The notes below the pieces were generated by a model. It was given only the letters and a program-made list of their open reading frames with translations, was not told where the DNA came from and did no database searches. 5,571 nucleotides of DNA from Hyphomicrobiales bacterium. Lineage in GTDB: Bacteria > Pseudomonadota > Alphaproteobacteria > Rhodobacterales > Rhodobacteraceae. The translations under genes and the position numbers were made by a program. The stretch covers positions 1 to 5,571 of the forward strand of contig PWLT01000311.1 in NCBI GenBank assembly GCA_003558415.1. The letters are read 5' to 3'. Of the stretch, positions 1 to 5,269 are shown piece by piece. Position 1 is the stretch's first letter. Every line of letters starts with the position of its first letter.

Positions 1-1188
1 ACCATCCTGTTGAGCGAACTCGACCCGCCGGTCGGCGGCGAGGACGAGCGCGGGGATTATTTCCTCGCACGCATCGACAAGCTGCTCGATTTCGGCGCGC
101 TCGATCAGGCATTGGCGATGATCGAGATGGTCGATACCGGCGATCCGGAAGTGTTCCGCCGCTGGTTCGATATCGCGCTGCTTCTGGGGCAGGAACAACG
201 CCCCTGCGAGGCGCTGCGCGCCCGGCCTCGGCTCGAAACGAGCTACCCGGCGCGCATCTTCTGCATCGCGCGCGGCGGCGACTGGTCGGCTGCCGTGGTG
301 ACGCTGCGCAGCGCCGAGGCGCTTGGCCAGTTGACTGCCGAAGAAGAGGAAGTGCTCGCGCGGTTCTTAGACCCCGCGCTGTTCGAGGATGCCGACCCCA
401 TGCCCCCGCTGGCGCGCCCCTCGCCGCTGCTGTGGCGGATGCTGGAGGCGATCGGCGAGCCGCCGCCCACCCGCAGCATGCCGCTGGCATTCGCGCAGGT
501 CGATCTGGGACGAAATGCTGGCTGGAAGGCCCAGATCGAGGCGGCGGAGCGGTTGACGCGTGCCGGGGCTTTATCGCCCAATCGCCTGCTGGGACTTTAT
601 ACCGAACGGGCGCCGGCGGCTTCAGGAGGGGTCTGGGAGCGGGTTGCGGCGGTGCAGCGGCTCGACCGGGCTTTGACCGAGGGCGATGTCGATGCGGTGG
701 CTTCCGCTCTGCCCCCCGCCTGGGAACAGATGGCGCAGGTGGAGCTCGAAACCGTGCTGGCGCGGCTCTATGCGGAACGGCTGCAACGCCTTGCGCTGCC
801 GCAAGAGGCAGCGAAGCTGGCCTTTCGTGCGGGGCTTCTGAGCGAGGGCTTTGAAGAGGTCGCCTCCGGGCATGAAAGCGATGACGCGCAGGAGCGTTTC
901 CTTGTCGCGCTCGCGCTGGGAGAGCTTGCGCCGCAAACACCCGCGTCCGGTGCGCTGGCCGAGGCGGTGCGCGCGGGGTTCACCGATCCTGTCACGGAGT
1001 GGGGGATCGGTGATGAGGAGCAATCGCTCGGGCTGGAGGTGCTCGCCGCGATTGCCGCGCTGGATGCCGCTGCGGCGGGCGATCTGCGCGGCGTCAGCGA
1101 GGGGATCGCGACGCTGCGCGGCGCCGGGCTCGAGCACATCGCGCGGCGCGCCGCATTGGAGCTGATGCTCCTTGACCGGCGCGGCTGA
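1..1188 (+). CDS. Conserved protein of unknown function upstream of xerD, 5' partial
   Basis: The frame is open from base 1 to the TGA at 1186-1188 (395 residues visible) and shows no stop before the window edge, so the true start is probably outside. A TTG at base 10 could serve as a start, but only nine bases lie upstream and no ribosome binding site can be judged. The protein is rich in Ala, Leu and Glu and looks almost entirely alpha-helical, with short helical pairs reminiscent of a TPR/HEAT-like solenoid; no catalytic motif, membrane segment or cysteine cluster is visible. I do not recognise a named domain. Motifs such as SMPLAFAQVDL, GWKAQIEAAERL and LLGLYTERAPAASGG look like a conserved roseobacter family as I remember it; that is recall, not a search. 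High Ala content can give such proteins misleading automatic names. The stop lies 2 nt before the xerD ATG, so the two are almost certainly co-transcribed and translationally coupled. Confidence 0.85.
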   Translation, partial: TILLSELDPPVGGEDERGDYFLARIDKLLDFGALDQALAMIEMVDTGDPEVFRRWFDIALLLGQEQRPCEALRARPRLETSYPARIFCIARGGDWSAAVVTLRSAEALGQLTAEEEEVLARFLDPALFEDADPMPPLARPSPLLWRMLEAIGEPPPTRSMPLAFAQVDLGRNAGWKAQIEAAERLTRAGALSPNRLLGLYTERAPAASGGVWERVAAVQRLDRALTEGDVDAVASALPPAWEQMAQVELETVLARLYAERLQRLALPQEAAKLAFRAGLLSEGFEEVASGHESDDAQERFLVALALGELAPQTPASGALAEAVRAGFTDPVTEWGIGDEEQSLGLEVLAAIAALDAAAAGDLRGVSEGIATLRGAGLEHIARRAALELMLLDRRG

Positions 1189-1190
1189 GC

Positions 1191-2147
1191 ATGTCGGAAA
1201 ACTGGATATCGGCCTTCCTCGAAGCCCAGTCCGGTGAACGTGACGCGGCGCGCAATACCTGTCTGGCCTATGGGCGCGACCTCAAGGATTTTCTGGCCTG
1301 GCTCGAACGCCGCGGCGGTACGCTCAAGCGGGCCGGGCGCGACGAGGTGGAGCACTACCTGATCGATTGCGAGGCGCAGGGTCTGGCCGCGACGACGCGC
1401 GCGCGGCGGCTCTCCTCGATCCGGCAGTTCTATCGATTCGCCTACGAGGAGGGCTGGCGTACAGATAACCCGGCCCTGCAGATCAGCGGCCCCGCCCTGC
1501 CCGCGCGCCTTCCCGGCACGCTTGACGAGGGCCAGGTGGAGCGGCTTCTGGCACGCGCGCGCGACCACGGCCGCAACCCCATTGAACGGGCGCGCAACAC
1601 CTGTCTGATGGAGTTGCTCTATGCGACCGGCCTTCGGGTGTCGGAGCTTGTCTCGCTGCCCGACGCGGCGGCGCGCGGCGACCCGAGGATGCTGCTGGTG
1701 CGAGGCAAGGGCGGACGTGAGCGGATGGTCCCCCTGTCGCGCCCTGCGCGCGCCGCGCTCGCCGACTGGCTGACGATTCGCGACGCACAGCAGGAACGCG
1801 CGCGCCGCGACGGGGCGGCGGCGTCGCGCTTCCTCTTTCCTTCCCGCGGGCAGGCCGGGCACCTCACCCGCCACCGCTTCCACGGCTTGATCAAGGAGAT
1901 CGCCCTTGCGGCGGGGCTCGACCCCTCGATGGTGACCCCGCACCGGCTTCGCCACGCCTTTGCCACGCATCTGCTCTCGGGCGGGGCGGATCTGCGCGTG
2001 ATCCAGACGTTGCTGGGACATGCCGACATATCGAGCACCGAAATCTATACCCATGTGCTCGACGCGCGGCTGCGCGACCTCGTGCTCGAACACCACCCGT
2101 TGGCGGGTCCGCCGCCCGGGACGGACCCCGAGGAAGGCCCGCAATAA
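1191..2147 (+). CDS. xerD: Site-specific tyrosine recombinase XerD
   Basis: This is a complete 318-residue tyrosine recombinase, close to the usual 300-320 residues for alphaproteobacterial XerD. The N-terminal SAM-like core-binding domain spans about residues 3-90 and the catalytic domain about 110-300. All expected active-site residues are present: R149 (ATGLRVSEL), K173 (GKGGRERMVP), H251 and R254 (HRLRHAFATH), H277 (LLGHADISSTEIY) and the nucleophile Y286. With XerC, XerD resolves chromosome dimers at dif during division under FtsK control. XerD is preferred over XerC from the C-terminal LVLEHHPLA segment and from my recollection of gene context, so the paralogue assignment is less certain than the family. 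The ATG lies 2 nt after the preceding stop with no clear Shine-Dalgarno sequence, consistent with translational coupling. It looks like a resident housekeeping gene and not a phage integrase. Confidence 0.9.
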   Translation: MSENWISAFLEAQSGERDAARNTCLAYGRDLKDFLAWLERRGGTLKRAGRDEVEHYLIDCEAQGLAATTRARRLSSIRQFYRFAYEEGWRTDNPALQISGPALPARLPGTLDEGQVERLLARARDHGRNPIERARNTCLMELLYATGLRVSELVSLPDAAARGDPRMLLVRGKGGRERMVPLSRPARAALADWLTIRDAQQERARRDGAAASRFLFPSRGQAGHLTRHRFHGLIKEIALAAGLDPSMVTPHRLRHAFATHLLSGGADLRVIQTLLGHADISSTEIYTHVLDARLRDLVLEHHPLAGPPPGTDPEEGPQ

Positions 2148-2200
2148 TGCCCATGCGCAAAGGTGCGAGCTGCCATCGCGTGTTGCGTATGATCGGTTAC

Positions 2201-2231
2201 ATGCCGCCCGGGCCGCTCGCGGTCCGGGCAT
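2201..2231. other. GC-rich hairpin downstream of xerD
   Basis: The arms ATGCCGCCCGGGCC (2201-2214) and GGTCCGGGCAT (2221-2231) can pair around a 6-nt loop, with a 3-nt bulge and one G-U pair. No T-tract follows, so this is not a classical intrinsic terminator. It could still stall transcription or protect the 3' end of the xerD transcript. It lies inside the inverted-repeat element and may simply be part of its structure. Confidence 0.45.
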
Positions 2232-2248
2232 GCGCCCGCCCGCCCCGT

Positions 2249-2274
2249 CACGCCGCAGGCGTGCCTCCGGCACG
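2249..2274. repeat. Overlapping alternative hairpins, REP-like
   Basis: Two palindromes share a central arm. CACGCC-GCA-GGCGTG covers 2249-2263 and CGTGCC-TCC-GGCACG covers 2260-2274. Only one can form at a time in a single transcript. Compact mutually exclusive stems of this kind resemble REP-type intergenic repeats in high-GC alphaproteobacteria. Whether this unit recurs in the genome cannot be seen from here. Confidence 0.45.
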
Positions 2275-2433
2275 ACGGTGGGCACATTCGCGCCCAGCTC
2301 GGGCTGCCACATGCCCTGCCTGTTCGGAACATGACGAGTCCGATCACACGCAACACGCCCCAATCGCCCGGCGCGCGCCCCTTGATAGCGCAAGCCAAGC
2401 ATGACGGGCGACACATCATTACGGGCTGTCCGC

Positions 2434-2462
2434 TTGATCTGGCCCGGAGCGCGCTCCATAAC
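2434..2462 (+). promoter_or_regulatory. Probable sigma-70 promoter of the CorC-family gene
   Basis: TTGATC (2434-2439) and CATAAC (2457-2462) are separated by 17 bp; each matches four of six consensus positions. Transcription would start near 2469, giving a leader of about 17 nt before the ATG at 2486. This gives the membrane-protein gene its own promoter, just outside the inverted-repeat element. Confidence 0.5.
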
Positions 2463-2485
2463 GGGGCAACACCGGGAATGACTTG

Positions 2486-3802
2486 ATGGACACCCTTGCC
2501 CCCCTGCTCGACACCGCGTTCTGGCTGAGCGTCGCGGCAATCCTGGCGCTTCTGCTGTTCTCGGCCTTCTTTTCGGGAAGCGAGACGGCGCTGACGGCCT
2601 CCTCGCGCGGTAAGCTGAGCGCCCAGGCCGACAAGGGATCGCGTGCCGCGGCCGTGGCGCTGAAGCTGACCGAGGATGGCGAGCGGCTCATCGGCGCGAT
2701 CCTTCTGGGCAACAATCTGGTCAACATCCTTGCCGCATCGCTGGCGACCGCGCTCTTCACAAGGCTCTTCGGGGAATCCGGCGTGGCGCTCGCGACGCTG
2801 GTGATGACGCTGCTGGTGCTGATCTTCGCCGAGGTGCTGCCCAAGACCTACGCCATAACCAACCCCGAAACCGCCGCTGCCCGCGTGGCACGCCCGATCC
2901 GGCTGGTGGTGATTCTGTTCTCGCCCGTGGTCGCAGCGGTGCGTGTGCTGGTACGCGGAATGTTGCGGCTGTTCGGTGTGCGCGCCGACCCCGACAGCCA
3001 TATCCTCTCGATTCGCGAGGAGATCGCCGGCGCGATCACGCTGGGCCATAACGAGGGCGCGGTCGAGCGCGAGCATCGCGACCGCATCCTCGGCGCGCTC
3101 GATCTGGGCGAGCGCACCGTCGAGGAGATCATGCGTCACCGCAGCGGGATCGAGATGATCGACGCCGACGCGCCGCCCGAGGAAATCATCGAGAAGGTCG
3201 TGAACTCCACCCATACCCGGCTTCCGGTGTTTCAGGGTGAGCCCGAGAACATCGTCGGCGTGGTCCATATCCGCGACCTCCTGCGCGAACTGAACCGGCG
3301 CATGCGCGCCGAGGGAAAGGGTGCTGGCACCGAGGATCTGCAGGTTCTCGACATCGCGCGCCCGCCCTATTTCGTCCCCGAGACGACACCGCTTGACGAG
3401 CAGATGCGCCAGTTCCTCAATCAGCGCCGTCACTTCGCGCTGGTGGTCGACGAATACGGCGCCCTGCACGGGCTGATCACGCTCGAGGACATCATCGAGG
3501 AAATCGTCGGCGAGATCGAGGACGAGTTCGACATCCGCACCAAGCACCCGATCGAGTGGCTCGAGAATGGCGACCTGCTCGTCGACGGTGCGATGACGAT
3601 CCGTGACCTCAACCGCGAGACCGATTGGGACCTGCCCGATGACGAGGCCAACACCGTTGCCGGGCTGGTGATTCACGAGGCGCAGACCATCCCCGCCGTC
3701 GGGCAGATATTCGAGTTTCACGGCTGCCGCTTCGAGATCCGCGGGCGCGAGGAAAACCGGGTGACCCGGATCCTGATCCGCCGAACCGGCGGCGCGCCCT
3801 GA
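2486..3802 (+). CDS. HlyC/CorC (CNNM/CorB-like) family membrane transporter protein
   Basis: The 438-residue product has the full architecture of the CNNM/CorB family, whose members are implicated in Mg2+/Co2+ homeostasis or efflux at the inner membrane. The DUF21 domain covers about residues 1-165. It has hydrophobic segments near 11-30, 71-90, 98-118 and 138-158, and carries the family motifs FFSGSETALTA (28-38), LLGNNLVNI (73-81) and AEVLPKTYA (115-123). A CBS pair follows at about 210-345, including THTRLPVF (242-249) and DEYGALHGLITLEDIIEEIVG. The CorC_HlyC domain at about 350-433 ends at RILIRR. Length and domains match full-length E. coli YfjD/CorB rather than the shorter CorC. ATG at 2486 was chosen over the TTG immediately before it because GGGA at 2474-2477 is suitably spaced and the next residues begin a normal N-terminus. 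The old haemolysin label for this family is misleading. The transported ion cannot be told from sequence. Confidence 0.93.
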   Translation: MDTLAPLLDTAFWLSVAAILALLLFSAFFSGSETALTASSRGKLSAQADKGSRAAAVALKLTEDGERLIGAILLGNNLVNILAASLATALFTRLFGESGVALATLVMTLLVLIFAEVLPKTYAITNPETAAARVARPIRLVVILFSPVVAAVRVLVRGMLRLFGVRADPDSHILSIREEIAGAITLGHNEGAVEREHRDRILGALDLGERTVEEIMRHRSGIEMIDADAPPEEIIEKVVNSTHTRLPVFQGEPENIVGVVHIRDLLRELNRRMRAEGKGAGTEDLQVLDIARPPYFVPETTPLDEQMRQFLNQRRHFALVVDEYGALHGLITLEDIIEEIVGEIEDEFDIRTKHPIEWLENGDLLVDGAMTIRDLNRETDWDLPDDEANTVAGLVIHEAQTIPAVGQIFEFHGCRFEIRGREENRVTRILIRRTGGAP

Positions 3803-3891
3803 CGCGGGCGGAGCCTCTGGTCGCCCGATCCAAGCGCGCGAGTGGATTCGCGAACCCGATGTTAACCAGGGCGTGTCATTCTGATCGTTAC

Positions 3892-3935
3892 CCGCGGAAT
3901 GGCAGTCCGCGGAACAGACTTCCTCCCTGTCAGAC
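3892..3935 (+). ncRNA. Possible 3'-UTR-derived small RNA: hairpin plus pyrimidine-rich loop
   Basis: A perfect 7-bp stem (CCGCGGA 3892-3898 with TCCGCGG 3906-3912) with a 7-nt loop is followed by a single-stranded segment containing CTTCCTCCCTGTC (3919-3931). A strong intrinsic terminator comes next. Hairpin, exposed CU-rich stretch and terminator are the layout of several alphaproteobacterial sRNAs, whose CCUCC-type loops pair with Shine-Dalgarno regions. I see no good promoter immediately upstream, so it would most simply be cut from the 3' UTR of the preceding gene. It may equally be an ordinary 3' UTR. Confidence 0.3.
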
Positions 3936-3966
3936 TGGCCGCGCCCTCCGAGGCGCGGCCATTTTT
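3936..3966 (+). terminator. Rho-independent terminator after the CorC-family gene
   Basis: The stem TGGCCGCGCC (3936-3945) pairs perfectly with GGCGCGGCCA (3952-3961) around the 6-nt loop CTCCGA. TTTTT follows at 3962-3966. It lies about 130 nt beyond the stop codon at 3800-3802. Confidence 0.88.
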
Positions 3967-3996
3967 GTTGCGCGCACGGATTCGTGAGAATAGCTG

Positions 3997-4025
3997 TTGA
4001 CGCAGCGAATTTGAGTCCGTAGCGT
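3997..4025 (+). promoter_or_regulatory. Candidate promoter of an orphan short transcript
   Basis: TTGACG (3997-4002) matches five of six -35 positions and stands 17 bp before TAGCGT (4020-4025), a weak -10 that keeps the key first, second and last bases. It lies just after one strong terminator and about 50 nt before another, with no reading frame between. That is what a small-RNA gene would look like. Start site expected near 4032. Confidence 0.42.
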
Positions 4026-4031
4026 TCCCCC

Positions 4032-4099
4032 AATTACGAAGTCGGCCGGTCCGACAGGGAGCCAAACTGGAGAAAGGGCCGTGCACTCGGCCCTTTTTT
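4032..4099 (+). ncRNA. Candidate small RNA (~68 nt) ending at an intrinsic terminator
   Basis: The predicted transcript begins near 4032 from the promoter at 3997-4025 and ends in the T-tract at 4094-4099. It contains a small 5-bp hairpin (GTCGG 4041-4045 with CCGAC 4051-4055), an unpaired purine-rich stretch (AGGGAGCCAAACTGGAG) and the terminator stem. There is no start codon with a plausible frame. Its 5' half is complementary to 3923-3941 upstream. I do not recognise it as a named RNA family. The alternative is that the second terminator is only a back-up for the upstream gene and the promoter match is chance. Confidence 0.4.
4073..4099 (+). terminator. Rho-independent terminator
   Basis: AAAGGGCCG (4073-4081) pairs perfectly with CGGCCCTTT (4088-4096) around TGCACT. 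The uninterrupted T-run at 4094-4099 overlaps the 3' arm. It is very strong in form. It insulates the downstream gene and would define the 3' end of the candidate small RNA. Confidence 0.88.
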
Positions 4100-4150
4100 C
4101 GTGACTGTCGGGATGGCCCGGCAGCGGCGCGCCGATCACGCAAATCTCCA

Positions 4151-4179
4151 CTGACACCGTTTGCCTTCCGTGCTAGATG
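4151..4179 (+). promoter_or_regulatory. Probable promoter of the IalB-family gene
   Basis: CTGACA (4151-4156) matches five of six -35 positions and is followed after 17 bp by TAGATG (4174-4179). Transcription would begin near 4186, leaving a leader of about 33 nt. The earlier in-frame ATG at 4177 falls inside the -10 box and so is excluded as a start if this promoter is real. Confidence 0.5.
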
Positions 4180-4218
4180 GCATGCGGAACACAGGCTGAC
4201 AACAGGGTCGAAACGAAC

Positions 4219-4830
4219 ATGAACACCTTCGGCAGAACACTTTCGATCAGTGCCGCGCTGCTGCTTCTGGCAGGCGCGGCCATCGCACAGGACGACAATG
4301 GCGAGATCGTTCAGGGCGATCCGATCAGCGGCGACGGGCTCGCGCTGGGTGAGGAAGTCCAGGGCGACGGCATGGGCGAGACCTATGTCGAGGAAGTCTT
4401 TCAGGACTGGGAGATGCGCTGCGTTCGCGTCGAGGACGGCTCCGACCCCTGCCAGCTCTTCCAACTGCTTCAGGACGAGGAGGGCAACTCGGTCGCCGAG
4501 ATCAGCAAGTTCGGGCTGCCAGAGGGCGGCGAGGCCGTCGCGGGTGCGACCATCATCACGCCGCTTGAAACGCTGCTGACCCAGCAGATCGCGATGAGCG
4601 TCGACGGCGGTGCGGTCAGGCGCTATCCCTTTACTTGGTGTAGCGCGATCGGCTGTGTGGCGCGTGTGGGTTTCACCGAGGAAGAGGTTGCGGAATTCCG
4701 CCGCGGCGCCGAGGCGACGCTGACGATCGTGCCGGCAGCCGCGCCCGACCAGCAGGTGAACCTGAGTATCTCGCTGATGGGGTTCAGCGCGGGTTTTGAC
4801 GCGGTGAACGAAGCCAACCAGGCAAACTGA
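4219..4830 (+). CDS. Invasion-associated locus B (IalB) family secreted protein
   Basis: The 203-residue product begins with a typical Sec signal peptide (MNTFGRTLSISAALLLLAG) with a likely cut after AIA at residue 23, so it acts in the periplasm or at the cell surface. An acidic Gly-rich linker with two VQGD motifs (about 30-33 and 47-50) precedes the IalB-like domain from about residue 55 to the end. Characteristic features are FQDWEMRC (61-68), the DPCQLFQ segment (76-82), and four cysteines at 68, 78, 141 and 146 that could form two disulfides. The family name comes from the Bartonella erythrocyte-invasion locus, but members are widespread in free-living marine alphaproteobacteria where the role is unknown; pathogenicity should not be inferred. 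ATG 4219 is preferred because it starts the signal peptide directly and lies downstream of the promoter; a weak AGGG sits at 4204-4207. It is a single-gene unit. Confidence 0.9.
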   Translation: MNTFGRTLSISAALLLLAGAAIAQDDNGEIVQGDPISGDGLALGEEVQGDGMGETYVEEVFQDWEMRCVRVEDGSDPCQLFQLLQDEEGNSVAEISKFGLPEGGEAVAGATIITPLETLLTQQIAMSVDGGAVRRYPFTWCSAIGCVARVGFTEEEVAEFRRGAEATLTIVPAAAPDQQVNLSISLMGFSAGFDAVNEANQAN

Positions 4831-4843
4831 GCGTTGCAGCCGC

Positions 4844-4872
4844 TTGACCGACGTGCCGACTTTGGCTAGGTC
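4844..4872 (+). promoter_or_regulatory. Promoter of tRNA-Gly
   Basis: TTGACC (4844-4849) and TAGGTC (4867-4872) are spaced by 17 bp, placing the start near 4879, seven bases before the mature tRNA. The -35 matches five of six positions; the -10 is weak. Perfect 8-bp inverted arms (GCAGCCGC 4836-4843 and GCGGCTGC 4875-4882) flank the promoter exactly. Confidence 0.5.
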
Positions 4873-4885
4873 TTGCGGCTGCTAA

Positions 4886-4959
4886 GCGGGTGTAGCTCAA
4901 TGGTAGAGCAGCAGCTTCCCAAGCTGACGACGAGGGTTCGATTCCCTTCACCCGCTCCA
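4886..4959 (+). tRNA. tRNA-Gly (anticodon CCC)
   Basis: The 74-nt cloverleaf is complete. The acceptor arm pairs GCGGGTG with CACCCGC, followed by discriminator T and an encoded CCA. The D arm is GCTC/GAGC around AATGGTA. The anticodon stem GCAGC/GCTGA holds the loop TTCCCAA, which places CCC at positions 34-36; only the outermost 27-43 pair is mismatched (G-A). A 4-nt variable loop is followed by the T arm GAGGG-TTCGATT-CCCTT. It reads GGG codons (GGA/GGU/GGC being served by other isoacceptors). It has its own promoter and no clear hairpin terminator after it. Confidence 0.97.
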
Positions 4960-5269
4960 GTTGGCGCGCATGTTTCGTTTTGAACCAATGGCCTGCGCTG
5001 TTTGAGGTGGCGGAAATCGCGCCCGTTCAAGCACACATCCCACCCGTCTGAGCGTAACAAGCCCCTCTCCGACATTCCGCGGTGTATGGCGACAGCATCG
5101 TTCTGGTCGCGCATGTACCCCATCAGGTCGGGAGACAAGACGAACGCAGATGGTACCCGCTTCAAGTGGTTCGATACCATAGCGCCTTGCCGACGATCTC
5201 GATTTCCTCGGCTGCGCTCTCGATCTTGTCCGTCACGGGGTGCTGAGTCGAGCCTGCCGCACGAATATA
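4960..5269. other. Intergenic stretch without a convincing gene, between tRNA and IS
   Basis: No frame in this ~310-bp stretch has convincing codon use, a ribosome binding site or a recognisable product. The long minus-strand frame that crosses it also runs antisense through the tRNA, giving the well-known spurious GNRTLVVSLGSC peptide. The plus-strand frame at 5002-5283 has no supporting signal. A near-perfect 8-bp inverted repeat (ATGGTACC 5150-5157, GATACCAT 5173-5180) is present. A short minus-strand run at 5162-5236 (24 codons from a GTG) has gene-like third-position GC and could be a gene remnant. The base composition is lower in GC than in the upstream genes, as expected for decayed or acquired DNA. 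Confidence 0.5.

Larger units (their letters stand above)
2178..2358. repeat. MITE-like inverted-repeat element (~181 bp)
   Basis: Two inverted arms of about 23 bp bound this stretch: 2178-2200 and, reversed, 2336-2358. Their outer 11 bases (GCGTGTTGCGT) are identical, and 19 of 23 positions agree. The same outer 11 bases occur at 5270-5280, at the inferred left end of the IS630-type element. There the match to the right arm covers 20 of 23 positions, including ATCGGACTC. The interior has compact GC-rich hairpins and no convincing gene. This fits a small non-autonomous element mobilised by an IS630-like transposase. No TA target duplication is visible at its edges, so decay or another origin remains possible. 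It begins about 30 nt after the xerD stop. Confidence 0.5.
3923..4061. repeat. 19-nt inverted repeat linking two terminator units
   Basis: Bases 4043-4061 are the reverse complement of 3923-3941 at 17 of 19 positions; both differences are transitions, and one still pairs as U-G in RNA. The left copy covers the CU-rich segment and the first part of the terminator stem. The right copy covers the small hairpin and the GACAGGGAG stretch of the downstream candidate RNA. The two RNAs could therefore base-pair with each other over about 18 pairs. Confidence 0.7.

Noticed and set aside
1191..2147. xerD gene as a phage or island integrase linked to the tRNA
   Set aside because: Its length, motifs and operon position fit the housekeeping Xer recombinase. 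It lies 2.7 kb away from the tRNA with core genes between.
2147..2404. 85-codon plus-strand frame overlapping the xerD stop
   Set aside because: Most of it lies in the inverted-repeat element and its hairpins. The product is Arg/Ala/Pro/His-rich without domain or ribosome binding site. Only the TAATG overlap was kept as a finding.
768..2540. 590-codon minus-strand open frame
   Set aside because: It is antisense to the first gene and xerD, both of which have clear coding character. Its Arg/Ala/Gly-rich product is typical of a mirror frame in GC-rich DNA and has no recognisable domain.
2045..4033. 662-codon minus-strand open frame
   Set aside because: It is antisense to the intact CorC-family gene and crosses the promoter, repeat and terminator regions. 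The His/Gln/Asp-rich product looks like a reverse-frame artefact.
4177..4218. Earlier in-frame ATG for the IalB-family gene
   Set aside because: It would put 14 polar residues before the signal peptide and its ATG lies within the likely -10 box.
5162..5236. Short minus-strand frame starting GTG, product MTDKIESAAEEIEIVGKAL...
   Set aside because: Its third-position GC is gene-like for most of its 24 codons, but it is too short, has no clear ribosome binding site, and is bounded upstream by a stop in the IS end. Noted only as a possible remnant.
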